A DNA stretch of 64,000 nt, taken from NCBI GenBank assembly GCA_018340805.1, contig JACMZG010001913.1, positions 40,769,296-40,833,295 on the forward strand. The letters run 5' to 3'. The notes beneath the pieces are model-generated. The model ran no database searches. It had not been told where the DNA came from and saw nothing but the letters and a program-made list of their open reading frames with translations. The position numbers and the translations under genes were made by a program. Below, piece by piece: positions 34,901-45,662 of the stretch (positions within the stretch are counted from its first letter, which is position 1; each line of letters starts with the position of its first letter). The DNA comes from Microvelia longipes. Lineage: Eukaryota; Arthropoda; Insecta; Hemiptera; Veliidae.

Positions 34901-37825
34901 TTTCATAATGTGATCATTTTATTACAAATTTGTTTAATATGATTAAATAAAAGTAACAATTATTAATTATGTAGCAAAAATCCAGTACTGGGTACTTCAG
35001 AAGTTTTCCTTATCACATCGGATTCGCTACGCTTATCCTCCCTGCTTGGGACTCGCTTTGCTTGTCCTGAGTTAGTAAATACATCAGTTTCCTTCTCAGC
35101 AGTCACCCATACAGCACTGACCACACTCAATGATGCTTAACTTTTATGATCCAACAAAAATCATGGATATACTTGATGTATTTAAATAAAACTTGGTTTA
35201 CTACTTTATTACGTAATGGTATACATTTGTACTGAATTTCAACTCAATTGCATTATTTACTGATTTAAAAAAAAAATGTTCAAAAGTCATTTGATATAAA
35301 TTGAACTAATGTCGATTGTAAGATGAAACTTAACTTATACATACATACAGATGAAACTGTTTGTCTTATACATGGCTACATGCGTGCCAAATCTTAATCC
35401 GTTCGCAACATTTTTCTGAGTTTGATGATATTTTGAAATTTTTTGCTGAGTCATTATTGCGGGTTAATGACTTTATAAAAATATTATTTTTCATAATAAC
35501 GCAACTGGCACATATAGACTTATTTTTGTACAAAGTTTCAATTCTATAGTATTATTACATTATTACATCTGATTATAACACACACATACAGACAGACAAC
35601 TTCAAGATAACGGCTCAGGAGGTCTTAAATGGACCTACGATGATAGCAGACACATTCACACACACTTACAGACAGACAACTTCGAGATATTCCTGAAACA
35701 GATGACTCCAGTGCCATCCCTGTTTCGGATTTTTGCAAACACAATACTTTTCCTATATAACTATATATAAATGAGGAAAAATAAAAATATTATAATGGGT
35801 ACTAGGTTCCTTGGATCACTGCTTACAGCATTGGATTTACTATGCTCATCTTCAACTCTTCAGGTTTTCTTTAATATTCCTCAGGCAGTTAAAAATCTGT
35901 TTCATTCCCTGCAGTCACCCAACCACCTACTGACCTTGCTTAATGCTGCCTAATACTACTGATACCTAATACAAGTGAAAAACCTTGAATAAACTAGCTG
36001 TATTAAGCTGAAACTCTGCATACTTGTTTATTTTATGAAGGAATACACTTTGCTTCATCCACTTCATTCATATTTTTTTACTTTTCTTTACCTACTACCC
36101 AAGGTACAAAGAAAAGTATTGTGTTCTCCCAAAAAATCCAAAGCTGAAGTTGCATCATAATTATCCGTTTCAGGCATATACAACTATCAATTTTGATAAG
36201 TCATTCAGCATAAAATACTGATGATTTGTTAAAACTTGGCAAATCATAGTATATTATGCACAGTTACTAGGAAGAAAAGTATTGCTTGTGTATTTTTAAG
36301 TGGTGCAGTATTTATTATTTTATATCAGGTCATAATTTGACATTTTATCGTGAAATTATTAATAATTCAAGTAAATAGAACAATTACGTAGTACGTAGAA
36401 CAATCAAGTATTCTACAATTACGTAGAGTTAAGAAAAATTTCTTTTCTGTATGGTCACTTTTTGCAATACCTTTAAAATTAGGAAAAACCAAATAATTTC
36501 ATTATTGAATACTCTTTGTGTTTAATAATTATCTAGTTTTTGTAATGAATTGAAATTACCTGTGAATTATCAATTTCAGAGTCTTGACAACAAAATCCAC
36601 GAAACAGTGGAAACTATAAATCAGTTAAAGATCAACAGAGAATTCTTCCTCAGTTTTGCCAAGGACCCTCAGCAGTTTATTAATAAATGGATTATTTCTC
36701 AGACAAGAGATCTTAAGGTAATCACTTATTGGTTTTAACAAATAAGCCAAAATTAATTATTTGCGTTCAAAACTCAATTTGTTAATTTTTGGTACTAATA
36801 GTTTGTTTTTGTTTTTTTAATCTATCAAGTGCACCATTAAGCTAAATTTATGGTGAACCGTATTAGTTGATGAAAATCTTAGAGATTGAGTTACATCAAA
36901 GCTGCATCGAAGTTGTTATCAGTAATGTTGAGTTCGCATTAAGAATCTTAAAATATTGCCTAAAATTTAAGGATGAAAAATGATATTAAATAGACATTCT
37001 TTGGCCAAAACATATTTAACGAACACATTAAGGGTTGTCAGTTACCGTGTTTTAGTTATTGGTGAAAGAGTTAAAGAGAATCTCACTTAAAAATGAACTC
37101 TCTGATTCTTTCATCCAATGGGACTTTTCAACTCCTTTAAAAAATATTAATATTTTAATATTAATATTAAATATAAAAATATTTAAGTATTTTTCAGATT
37201 ATGTGTTGCCTTAATACTCTATCCATTATGTATATGCACTTCATAATTGTCTAAGAAATATTAAATTTTTCAAAGAATAAATTAATAAAGAATTCCTTAA
37301 ATTCTATAAGAATAGAGTTATTTTAATTTAAAATCAAATAATTTTTAAATAAATTTGGTGTTTAACCCAATAACACCATGTATCAACTTTTAAATTTAAA
37401 TATGAGTTAAAGTCATCTGTGATGTCTGTTTGCATCAACAATTGTATTTTGAACAGTTGAATTTAATTATAATCTATCCCACTAATGCAACTTTATACCA
37501 ACCTTCTGCCTTTTGGGTTGATGTATAATATTTAATAAAACTTTGTTTTTAATATTTTGTTTGCCTTGAATTATCTTAAAATTCAATATCCACTATTTAT
37601 ACACTATCCGAGGATGTTAAATAAAAAATAAATTTCCTTTTAATGCTTACATTATATTTGTTTTGTTAGACAATGACAGATGTTGTTGGTAATCCTGAGG
37701 AAGAGAGAAGATCTGATTTCTACTATCAGTCTTGGGCGTCTGAAGCTGTCGGAAGATATTTCTATACTAAAGTGCAACAGAAGCGAGCCGAACTTGAGCA
37801 GGCTCTCGGAATCAGAAATGCTTAA
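25184..37825 (+). CDS. Bap60: Bap60 / SMARCD (BAF60 subunit of SWI/SNF), exons 2 to last
   Basis: BAF60 proteins link transcription factors to Brahma/BRG1 chromatin-remodelling complexes in the nucleus. Eight exons were found: 25184-25397, 27298-27465, 29740-29868, 32326-32499, 33424-33569, 34726-34846, 36580-36717 and 37670-37825. All have GT-AG borders and compatible phases. Exon 1 of this set has [20 protein letters not shown] and [18 protein letters not shown]. The next has [18 protein letters not shown] and [13 protein letters not shown]. Then comes [21 protein letters not shown]. The SWIB domain spans the fourth and fifth exons ([20 protein letters not shown], then [11 protein letters not shown]). 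The end has [19 protein letters not shown] and stops after GIRNA. About 410 residues are readable. The first exon here starts in phase 2, so an upstream coding exon with the Pro/Gly/Met-rich N-terminus is missing. It should lie between 13.8 and 25.2 kb. Introns carry a long palindrome, a Tc1-like element, a Penelope-like element and several MITEs. Confidence 0.96.
25410..25595. mobile_element. Family F MITE, copy 1
   Basis: TATAGCACACGGTTATAATC and GGTTAACC-type ends face the inverse GATTATAACTGTGTGTTATA. It begins only 13 bases after the first Bap60 exon found, inside its intron. Inner GTGTGGTTTAACATCCAGGA is shared with copies near 40.5 and 44.7 kb. Confidence 0.65.
25600..27095. other. Bap60 intron sequence
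   Basis: AT-rich, with the (AT)n tract and a short CACACA run near 26123; nothing else recognised. Confidence 0.4.
25818..25899. repeat. (AT)n microsatellite
   Basis: Uninterrupted AT dinucleotides apart from one phase slip; Bap60 intron. Confidence 0.95.
27100..27231. mobile_element. Family E MITE, copy 1
   Basis: Ends ATAGTGTATGCCATCCGGCTGA and TCAGCCTTATGGCATAAATA are inverted copies. GACTCGCTTCGCTCGTC lies in the middle. It sits 70 bases before Bap60 exon 27298. Confidence 0.65.
28330..28545 (-). mobile_element. Fragments of families B and A
   Basis: 28330-28430 has GATGAGCAAAGCGAGTCC and TTCCGAGGTACC, the start of family B reversed. 28440-28545 looks like a worn family A piece (GTGAGGTTATACAATGCCCC). 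Bap60 intron 2. Confidence 0.45.
30075..30577. mobile_element. Long palindromic element with hammerhead-like cores, 13-bp direct repeats
   Basis: Lies in Bap60 intron 3. Two arms of about 220 bases (30073-30523) are near-perfect inverted copies meeting in a T/A-rich centre near 30298. Each arm carries CTGAAGA, stem GTCAA/TTGAT, GAAA (right arm, plus strand, about 30425-30453). A non-palindromic tail follows (30524-30577). TACTCTAGGTGAA stands on both sides (30062-30074 and 30578-30590), a 13-bp target duplication. No coding sequence. Confidence 0.7.
31022..31648. mobile_element. Family C, Tc1/mariner-like non-autonomous element, copy 1
   Basis: Termini CAGTGTATCG and CGATACACTG, flanked by TA on both sides (31020-31021 and 31649-31650), as in Tc1/mariner. 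About 627 bases with no transposase frame. It includes AACCCCTGTAGGGAAATAAC and ACATCGCCAAGAAAACACGG. Bap60 intron 3. Confidence 0.7.
32583..33375 (+). mobile_element. Truncated Penelope-like element with GIY-YIG endonuclease
   Basis: It sits in Bap60 intron 4, sense strand. The frame from 32586 reads into [20 protein letters not shown], the GIY-YIG nuclease pattern found at the C-terminus of Penelope-like retroelements. It stops at 32790-32792. The rest of the C-terminus ([20 protein letters not shown] to a lysine-rich end and stop near 33033) continues in the +1 frame, so the copy is frameshifted. The reverse transcriptase is missing. The 3' end (33296-33375) has a hammerhead-like core (CTGATAC at 33301, GAAA at 33329-33332), AATAAA and TGTGGAGAGACTC, shared with other sites in the window. 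Confidence 0.82.
34171..34426. mobile_element. Family E element with ~35-bp tandem repeats
   Basis: Ends ATGCAACAAGGGATGAAAG and CTTTCATCCCTTGTTGCAT are perfect inverted copies. The inside has about four tandem units of roughly 35 bases built on CTCCCTCGGCAAGCCTTGGG. Followed by AAATAACTAT as in the other E copies. Bap60 intron 5. Confidence 0.7.
34990..35785 (+). mobile_element. Family B repeat, copy 5
   Basis: Complete set of landmarks from GGGTACTTCAGAAG and GACTCGCTTTGCTTGTCC to ATAAATGAGGAAAAATAAAA. Bap60 intron 6. Confidence 0.75.
35797..36260. mobile_element. Two diverged family B fragments, head to head
   Basis: 35797-36060 is a worn plus-strand B start (TGGATTTACTATGCTCATC, CCTGCAGTCACCCA). 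36062-36260 resembles the B end in reverse (ACTTTTCTTTACCTAC...AATTATCCGTTTCAGG). Confidence 0.5.
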
Positions 37826-38236
37826 AATACTTACTGGAACTAAAATTTTACTTATTAACTCCATAGAAATGGCTCTTACATGATTACTTATGAACATTTT
37901 TCTAGATATATTTAAGTAGAATTGATGTTACCCTCAACTCTGTTTCACATTTGGAAGACCATTCTAACTTAATGAAATCTTCTTTAAATTCGGTCTTATG
38001 GTGCATTTTTTTAAAAAATGTGTTTTAGAATCTTCTTTGATTAATTCCATTCCATTTTCGTTTTAAAAGAGGCATTACTTCTTGTATTTAGTTTTTATTC
38101 ACTCTTTGTCCCCCACAAAATTTGACACAAGAAATTATTAAAATAGCCCTATGCTTTAATAATTTTAATTATATTTTATTGATTTTTAATCTTAAGGTTT
38201 TATTTATAATTATAAGTGATAATGTGTTGTAATAAT

Positions 38237-38487
38237 AATAAACATTTTATTATTGTGATATTACATTACGAATAATAATTTGAATTTGCCTAAGCTGTAG
38301 TTGTTATGAAGATACTTGAGCCAGTGCTTCTTCTTTACCAACTTATTTACTGCATCGCTTATACGTATATTTAAAACTATGAAGCATTCATTTTGTATAG
38401 TCCTCTCTATTTTCATTGTACATTAGGTACTTATGCTTTCTTTTTTTATTTTTATTTATAAATGTATTTTAAAAAAAAATTAATAAA
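38237..38487 (+). promoter_or_regulatory. Polyadenylation signals in Bap60 3' UTR
   Basis: AATAAA hexamers at 38237-38242 and 38482-38487, about 410 and 660 bases past the Bap60 stop in plain AT-rich sequence with no other gene. Either or both could be used. Confidence 0.45.
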
Positions 38488-38649
38488 GGTCTTGTATTTA
38501 TAGGAATGCTATATTTTAAAAGTAAGTACTTTTAAATGTGTATTAAATCCACCCTGTCATCCTATGAAATTGACAAAGTGCATTAGTGCTTGTTGAATTA
38601 TCCAAACAAATGGTTGGCATTGGACACAATTCTCTGAGTCTCATACATA

Positions 38650-39054
38650 CAGTCTATTGTTTAGTTTAAAAATCTTGACAGGTCAGTTTAGACATCACTG
38701 ATTCTTAAGAAAAAAAATCCCTGCAAGAAGGGAGCAGGGAAAAACTATGTAAACAAATCAGGTTATTTTACCCGTATTTTCTTGGCGATGTATTTTTACA
38801 TTTCTTTTGTGTTGTTTTATTTTAAAATATAATTTTTAAGATTAATTTGAAAGTGGTTTTCAAAATGATGTAATCAAAAGAAGAACCTCAAACAAAGTAA
38901 GCGATTGCCGGAAAGAAGGTTTTTTCCCTACAGCGGTTATTGTGGTAGGGATTTTTTTTCTCTTTTTAAGTGAGAGGTTGGCAGTGGCTTCTCTGGTTGG
39001 TCAATCCCCAAAATACTTATGACATTAAGGATTTGTTAACTAAACGATAGACTA
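38650..39054. mobile_element. Family C, copy 2, internally deleted and inverted
   Basis: Termini CAGTCTATTGTTTAG and CTAAACGATAGACTA. The inner ACCCGTATTTTCTTGGCGATG and GGTTGGTCAATCCCCAAAAT are reverse complements of parts of copy 1. The middle of copy 1 is missing. Just downstream of Bap60. Confidence 0.65.
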
Positions 39055-39059
39055 TAGAT

Positions 39060-39755
39060 CAGAGTTTCAGGTTCATCTTTTCCTTATCGCATCAGATTCG
39101 GTACACTCATCCTCGATACTTTAGACTCGCTCAGAATATGAAAGTTGTTAAATTTATATTGCAACACTTCCTTAAACTTGCTTCGCTTGTCCTCAGATAG
39201 TAGATTTCACTCACCCATCCAGGTACTGACCATTCTCGATACTGCTTAAGTTTTATGATCTAACAAAAATCATGGATATACTTATAATATTGAGAGGTTT
39301 ATTGAGAGATTACTTATTTATGACATAAAGGTATACAATTGTACTTCATTTCAACTCGATTGGATTTATTGCCAACATTTTATATTACAAAAATTGAACT
39401 AATGCTGAAAATGAGTGGAAAATTAGCACATATGTTATTCGTATTCATGGCTACATAAGTGCCAAATTAAATTGATCGCACAATTTTTCCGCGTTTTTAG
39501 ATTTTTCCAAATTTTAACTGAGTCATTATTGCGGGATATTAATTTAATTGAAAAATATTTTCCAGATAGCACCTAGAGTCATTTTTGTATTAAGTTTCAA
39601 CTCTTTAGTATAAGCACATTGGTATTTACAATTATAACTGACACACACACATACAGTCTTACAACTTGGTAAAAACTACTTAGAAGGTGTTGAAACCATC
39701 TGAAACGGAAAATTCAGCTGATATGCTGGAGATAAATCTTGTAATTCAGGAGTAA
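39060..39755 (+). mobile_element. Family B repeat, copy 8
   Basis: Landmarks CTTATCGCATCAGATTCG, CACCCATCCAGGTACTGACC, TTATGATCTAACAAAAATC and GAAACGGAAAATTCAG, with a worn end. Confidence 0.65.
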
Positions 39756-39773
39756 AATCTATTTTTCCCTTTT

Positions 39774-39970
39774 AATAGTTACCTCTCTTGGCTTTGCTTC
39801 GGGAGTCAATAGCTGTAACTCCTTCGACTTTAACTTGGGAGTTAAATACATAAAATCCCTCAACTTTGCCTGGGGAGTTAAATGCTTTGTATCCCTTAGC
39901 TTTTGGATTCAACTTACTGCTCAGGGAAATAATAGCATTCCTTACTCGCTTGGTGCACAAATAACTATTT
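39774..39970. mobile_element. Family E-like element with CTTTG..GGGAG repeats
   Basis: Imperfect tandem units (AACTCC/ATCCC..AACTTTG/AACTTGGGAGTTAAAT) and the end GCACAAATAACTAT are shared with the 34.2 kb element. Confidence 0.5.
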
Positions 39971-40362
39971 ATCTTCAGATGGTATATAATGTAAAGTTTA
40001 TTAACTAGTTTTAAAGGATTAAAAAATGCTTCCTGCCTGGTTTTTAGAGCCCCCAAATCCTAAAGTGGGTACTGCCACTTTTCAGGGGCGGTACCCCTAA
40101 AATTTATAAGGGGGCGTATATTTTTCTATTAGTTCATTATACATGGGTAAAATGTAATTTATAACAGGAATGGAAATTTTCATCTCATTATGTTTCTTAT
40201 CAAAGCCTCTGTAAGCCAAAAAGTTTATATCCGTCGTCCTAAAAATTTAATGAAGTGTGAGCTTTTAATAAACTTTACTTGAAGAGTAACAATAATTTTT
40301 CATTTTCTCAAATCTATCGTATGCTTTTGTAAGAGTATCAAAAATGTTATGATTGGGGTTGG

Positions 40363-40445
40363 AGACGAGAATTGAGCCCATTTGCACTACGACTAAAAGT
40401 CTATTGTACAATCCCCTCAATTGGTCGAGGTCAGAATAATCCTTT
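40363..40445 (-). repeat. tRNA-Lys-like SINE head
   Basis: The reverse strand reads as a degraded tRNA: AGACTTTTAGTC resembles the tRNA-Lys(TTT) anticodon arm, and GGGCTCAATTCTCG resembles a B box, with an A-box-like CGACCAATTGAGG upstream. No mature tRNA fold is intact. A SINE origin is inferred. Confidence 0.4.
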
Positions 40446-40606
40446 TCCGTGGACTATAGTATGACACATGGCTGAAATCAGTTGGGAAAATAGTGTTGAG
40501 AACCAATATAGTTGGGTTGATTTAAAATTAAGGGCGTGGTTTAACATCCTGGACTAACCTCATTATTTTCCCACCTGATTATTTTTCCACCGAGCCTTTT
40601 GTCGTA

Positions 40607-40834
40607 TTATGGGATCTTGTTGACCTGTGATTCATTGGTAGAGTCAAACTTAGTGAGAGTGCTGCTACCAAAGTTGGAGAACCTTTGAAAAGTTCGGGCT
40701 TCTCTTCTCAGAAATATGTGAGAGGCAGTTTCAGTTTCTGATTCACAAAGTCTACACACTGGGTTATCTTTAAAGATACCAATGGTATGAAGTTGTTTTC
40801 GAAGGTGACAGTGACCAGTCAGTAGTTCAGTTAC
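40607..40834 (-). pseudogene. LINE polyprotein C-terminal fragment
   Basis: The minus strand is open for about 75 residues with LLTGHCHLRKQLHTIGIF, then CRLCESETETASHIFL and a stop. This is the tail downstream of reverse transcriptase/RNase H in jockey-type LINEs. The third zinc-ligand Cys after HIFL is replaced by Arg. No upstream RT remains. Confidence 0.65.
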
Positions 40835-40837
40835 AGT

Positions 40838-40975
40838 ACTTTAAACGTTCTACTATATAAGTTACTGGAATTTTGTTCTGTTAATTTGATAATATTGATA
40901 GTTAAATGTGGTCAGGTTACATTTTCGATGTTCCAAAATTCAACCAATAAAGCCCCTCTAGTGATATATCTCTAT
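40838..40975 (+). mobile_element. Family A MITE fragment, 5'-truncated
   Basis: Begins at AAACGTTCTACTATATAAG and ends with the family terminus CCCCTCTAGTGATATATCTC. The left half is missing. Confidence 0.7.
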
Positions 40976-41549
40976 CATACCTATAATATGATAAAGATGC
41001 CTTTTACTAAAAGCAAGTCAATCAGTTGTTACTGACCAAAACACTATCTAGCTCACTGATTTAATTTTCACTTTTCCTTATCTATACTGTTGGTTTGTAA
41101 AAAATTTTGAAACCGGTATTTTCAACTGAATTATCCGTTTCAGAAGATTTTAAGACCTCCTGAGTGGTTTTCATAATTTTTTGATTGTATGTGAGTGTGC
41201 CTGTTTTCATCGTAGCTCCAGCGTATGCTAGACAGTTGAAACTTAGTACAAAAATCAACCTTTGGGTCTAGTGCTATCCAAAAATATTTTTTATATGACG
41301 TCATTAATCCACAATAATGACTCAGCGAAAATTCATAAAACGCGGAAATATTGGTCAATCTGTTATAGATTTGGCCTGCATGTAGTCGTGTATAACGCTA
41401 ACATACGTGTCAAGTTTCATCTCATCAAGCCAAATTTTTATCGAATAACTTGTATGTATGCTTTTTTTAAAACATTTGTAAATAATTCAATTCAGTTGAG
41501 ATTTGGTACAAGTGTATTTCTTTCTTTACGTCATATATAAGTATATACT

Positions 41550-41839
41550 CATAGAGATGTATTACTAGAGGGGCCCTATTGGTTGAATTTTGAAACATCG
41601 AATAAGTAACCTGACCACATTCAATTATCATTATCATCAAATAAACAGAACAAAAAAACAGTAAAATATATAGTAGAATGTTTAAAATACAAATAAAATA
41701 TAACCATATCAAATTAATTATAACCATATCTTCCTCTTGGAGGAGGTTTCAATGAGGTTACACAGAGCCCCACTTAAAATGTTTCAGGCCTCTCAATGTA
41801 TTAAGATAGGCTATGCCCCCTCTAGTATATATCTCTATG
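41550..41839 (-). mobile_element. Family A MITE, copy nested in family B
   Basis: Both termini are present (CATAGAGATGTATTACTAG, CTAGTATATATCTCTATG). I see no clear 8-bp duplication around this copy. Confidence 0.75.
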
Positions 41840-41892
41840 AGTTAGTTCCGTTTTAATATGACAAATATATCTACGGGATTTATTGGATCATA

Positions 41893-42464
41893 TCAAATCA
41901 AATCAAAAAATAACTTTATTGCCATAATAGAATTAAACATAGTATACAATAAACAATGTAATTATATAATTTGAGAATTAACAAGAATAGAGAATACACT
42001 TTAGAAAATACAATTTTAAAAAATATACTATTACTAAGGCAATCCCACTAGACTATAAAGTCTGAGTGTGGGGTTTTATAAAGTAATTAAAAGAATTTTA
42101 GTTACAGGAAGGTTTTAATTCAAAAAATAGTACATTAAAAATAAAGAGAAACAATAAGTAGTGAGATAATGACTCCAACGAGCCAATAAATGAAGTATAA
42201 ATAGAATTTACAAAAAATGAAGTCTTAATACATGATAATTGTGTTTAGTAGTCAAAAAATTTAGAATAAAATTAAATGGTCAAAACAAAAATATTTAGTT
42301 TTTTCTTGAATGTGGAAACATTTATTGAAAGTTTTATATCTAAAGGTAATTTATTATACAGAGACAGTCCACTGTGGTAAAGGGAATAAAGTTTACTTTT
42401 TTTACAACATTCTTCAATAAATAATTGGTTATCAATTTTCTTTCTGGTATTGTAGCAGTGATTA
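41893..42464 (-). mobile_element. 5'-truncated LINE with 3' microsatellite
   Basis: The minus strand encodes a CR1/jockey-type RT tail: HCYNTRKKIDNQLF, LYHSGLSLYNKLPLDIK, STFKKKLN. The 3' end is AATAAAG followed by TTGATTTGATTTGATA, the short tandem tail of such LINEs. ATCATA flanks it (41887-41892, 42465-42470), a short target duplication inside family B. Confidence 0.75.
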
Positions 42465-42599
42465 ATCATAAAAATTAATCAGCATTAAGAGAGGTCAGTG
42501 CCTGGATAGGTGACCGCTAGGAATAAATCTAATGTATGTACTACATGAGCATAACGAATCCATGGTGAGAAAAAGTTCCGAGGTATCCCGTACCCGAAT

Positions 42600-43591
42600 T
42601 TTTTACATATTATATATTTTAAATAACTATCTGAGTTTGCTGTATTTGAAGAGAATCGATCCTTAATGAGCTAAGATCGATATTTCTGACGCACTTAATT
42701 CTGTGTTGTTCTGATATAAATTGTGGCACCAAACTTCCGGGTTCATTTTTGTCTTCTTTTCATATATTTAGGTTTAGCTTTGTTATGTATATTAGAAAAT
42801 TAGTTTTTATTGTATATCAGAAAATACTTTTATAAGAAGTCCAATAGGAAGAATTGTTTGTTTATTACAAAACAACTAGGATATACTAAGCTCTTCAAAG
42901 GACTATAGGCTTTCAATAATATGGTCCTATAGCATGGCTCGCTGAAAGTTGAAACAAGTTCCGGCGTCTTTTTGTTACGAACTGCATTTCTGGCGGCTCA
43001 AGGTCTCGCAATAATATCTAAACAGCTTACTCATGAACGCGCCAAAAATTGCACTTAAGTATGTCATTTTACTCTTCTGTAGCGGCTCAAATGCAACATT
43101 AAAGATAAACTCCGCATGTGTTGACGTAAAATTAAAATAAGGTCTCTTATTGGTGGATGAGGATATGCGCAATAACTAGTTCATTTCAGCAATGATTTTA
43201 TGAATTCGTTTTTACATCATCTGACATTTGTACAACACTGATTAAATAATTCCAATTTAATGTTATCGCATATATTTAGGAAATTTTATGATAGAATTCC
43301 ATTTTAATTTTTTTATATGCAAATAACAAGAAATCCGGATCAGTGAGATCTTTAAGGCGATGTATAACTAGAATATAAATATATGTATAAATAGATTTTA
43401 TTTTTGTTGTTATGGTAAGCCTGTGAAGTGTCCATTTTCTTTCCTTATTTTTAGAAGAGCACGTGTGTACGAGATCTTGTTATTTATTTTTATACTAAAT
43501 GTGTTCTTATTAAATCCATAAAACTTATTTTATTTCGATTTATTAAAAGTTGTGCTAGTCAGGTATCGTTTAGTTTCTAAACCGGTGAAAT
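42600..43591 (+). other. Upstream region of BTF3
   Basis: No repeat recognised. It contains CACGTG (E box) near 43459, and TTTTTAG just before could be the acceptor of a 5' UTR intron. Promoter position not determined. Confidence 0.3.
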
Positions 43592-44092
43592 ATGAATCAA
43601 GAAAAGTTAAAGAAACTTCAGGCACAGGTCAGGATCGGTGGTAAAGGAACACCCAGGCGAAAGAAGAAGGTATTACACGCTACCGCTGCTACGGATGACA
43701 AAAAATTACAAGGTTCCCTTAAAAAACTATCTGTAAATACGATCCCCGGTATCGAGGAAGTAAATATGATCAAAGACGACGGCACTGTCATTCATTTCAA
43801 TAACCCCAAAGCACAGGCGTCTCTCGCCGCTAACACGTTTGCCATAACCGGTCATGGAGAAACAAAACAAATTACAGAAATGTTACCCGGTATATTGAGT
43901 CAATTAGGACCTGAAGGTTTGAACCAGTTAAAACGTCTCGCTACCAGTGTGGCTGGAAGTGCGGCAGGCAAAGCCCCTATCGATGAAGACGACGAAGTAC
44001 CGGATTTGGTCGAAAATTTCGACGAAGCCAGCAAGGAAGAAGTAGCTGTCAAAGGGAAAGAAAACGCATCACCAGCCAAAGCTGAAGCATAA
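43592..44092 (+). CDS. BTF3 / NAC subunit beta, intronless reading frame
   Basis: The beta subunit of the nascent polypeptide-associated complex pairs with NAC-alpha at the ribosome exit and shields emerging chains; the fly homologue is bicaudal. The frame is 166 residues and uninterrupted. It begins [20 protein letters not shown], with the ribosome-binding RRKKK motif at residues 22-26. The NAC domain follows, with [20 protein letters not shown] and [18 protein letters not shown], then an acidic tail ([20 protein letters not shown]). Length and motifs match the family. The ATG chosen is the first in frame and gives the conserved N-terminus. The coding part has no intron and is GC-richer than its surroundings. 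I saw no A-rich tail and no flanking direct repeats, so it is either the normal gene (perhaps with a 5' UTR intron) or an old retrocopy that stayed intact. Confidence 0.93.
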   Translation: MNQEKLKKLQAQVRIGGKGTPRRKKKVLHATAATDDKKLQGSLKKLSVNTIPGIEEVNMIKDDGTVIHFNNPKAQASLAANTFAITGHGETKQITEMLPGILSQLGPEGLNQLKRLATSVAGSAAGKAPIDEDDEVPDLVENFDEASKEEVAVKGKENASPAKAEA

Positions 44093-44428
44093 ATATATCG
44101 CTTACCACATATTTACAGTTAGTATACTCACGTTTACCTGATTTACAGTAATTAACATTCTTAATTTATTTCTTCAAACAGGATTAATATTACTGTGTTA
44201 TTTAAACTAGTAAAGTTCGTTTATAAAATATATAACACAGAATATTGTGTATGATACATGGGTTTTTACCTTATTTGGAAAGATATTTTTAGATTTACTA
44301 GATATAAGTGTGAATGACCTTGGGTCTTAACACCTGCTTACAACTTCTTTCTTATCATGTAAGCTCTGTTAATCATTCAAGATAATTAGAACCAATAGTT
44401 CCTTGCATCATAAAAATTATCTTGAAAG

Positions 44429-44908
44429 TGTAGAGATATTATTACTAGAAAGTAATAATATCCCCTATCGGTTCATTTTGGAACAACGAAAAAAGTTACC
44501 TAACCACCATTGGTTATTAGCTTAACCAAATAAATAGAAGTAAAATTACAGAAACTTATATAAATAGTATTTGTAATATATAACAAAACACCAACAATAT
44601 GGGAAAAACAATGGGATATCGATTATAGTATTACACATGGTTATAATCAGTTAACGGCATGAGAAAAGATCACGAGGGAGCCAATGAAGTTGGTCCTATA
44701 TGTTAAACCACACCTACAATGTCATATATCAGGCCAACCCAATATTTCACTACCCTGTCAACTGTACATAACTGTGTGTATTCTTATATTTTTTATAACT
44801 AACCATTCTAGTAGGTGGTTGAAGTGATGTTACATAGCCCCAAAAATATATTTAAGCCTATCAATGTATGGAAACAGGGTATGTCTCTTCTAGTAATATA
44901 TCTCTATG
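44429..44908 (-). mobile_element. Family A MITE with nested family F
   Basis: Family A termini at GTAGAGATATTATTACTAG and CTAGTAATATATCTCTATG enclose a family F element near 44617-44806. The two halves of A are otherwise recognisable (GAAGTGATGTTACATAGCCC). Confidence 0.65.
44617..44806. mobile_element. Family F MITE, copy nested in family A
   Basis: Ends GATTATAGTATTACACATGG and the inverse-like ACTGTGTGTATTCTTATA, with inner ATGTTAAACCACACCTAC (reverse of copy 1). Confidence 0.55.
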
Positions 44909-45662
44909 CTAGAATAAGTATGATTTCGCCTGTCTTTTATAGAACTACCGTACCAGTATTAATAGCTAGCTCTAAAATCAAAAAATGTTTAAACCAGGTG
45001 AGGATAACAATTCTATTGGTCCTTTGATGATCAAATCACTGTATATGATAAATTTCATAAAACTTTATTAGTCACCGTTACCAATAGTTTTATCAAACAA
45101 ATGACAAAATCTGATTGGTAGAGTTATGTTTATTATGAGCCAGTATTAGTAATTTTACAACACACCAAATGATTACTTTGAAGCTCGTGTTTCTAGGTAA
45201 GATAGATAAAAAAACATTGATCTGATATCTTATAGTTTTGATTTGTGACATTTCATGACAAAGATGTGGTAGAGAAAGCCCATACCCATTCTAACATACT
45301 GTAGAGGAGTAAAGCGTAAAATTCACTGTGCAAACACAGCATTATGAAACAGCAGATCACATTAAGTACACTAGTTAAATATTGTTTAATATGGCGTATG
45401 AACCAGGCACTGGTTATTCAGTCAAGTATGGTGAAACCAGGGAGATTGAATCTGGTTCACTCCCCCCAATTTGCTGTATGTACATTTAGAGGCAAACTTA
45501 TTGAATGTATAACCTCTAGTTACCATATTTTCACCTAAATAATACTGTTTTTATCACATAACTTTTCAAATATTATTTTAGTGTAACTTAATTATTCTGC
45601 AGAGAAAACTTAATATAATTAAATATTTCCTTTGTTTTTAACTTTCTTATACCTTACCTTTT

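Larger units (their letters stand above)
41060..42597 (-). mobile_element. Family B repeat, copy 9, with nested family A and LINE
   Basis: Reversed B sequence at 41060-41549, 41840-41892 and 42465-42597 (ending AAAAAGTTCCGAGGTATCCC). The gaps are a family A copy and a LINE tail, so B is the oldest layer. Confidence 0.75.

Noticed and set aside
37652..37897. Minus-strand and alternate plus-strand frames over the last Bap60 exon
   Set aside because: Shadows of the real coding exon at 37670-37825.
41467..41727. 86-codon minus-strand frame, also seen at 3167-3361 in a second copy
   Set aside because: Both lie in family A MITEs; similarity is due to the repeat, not a gene.
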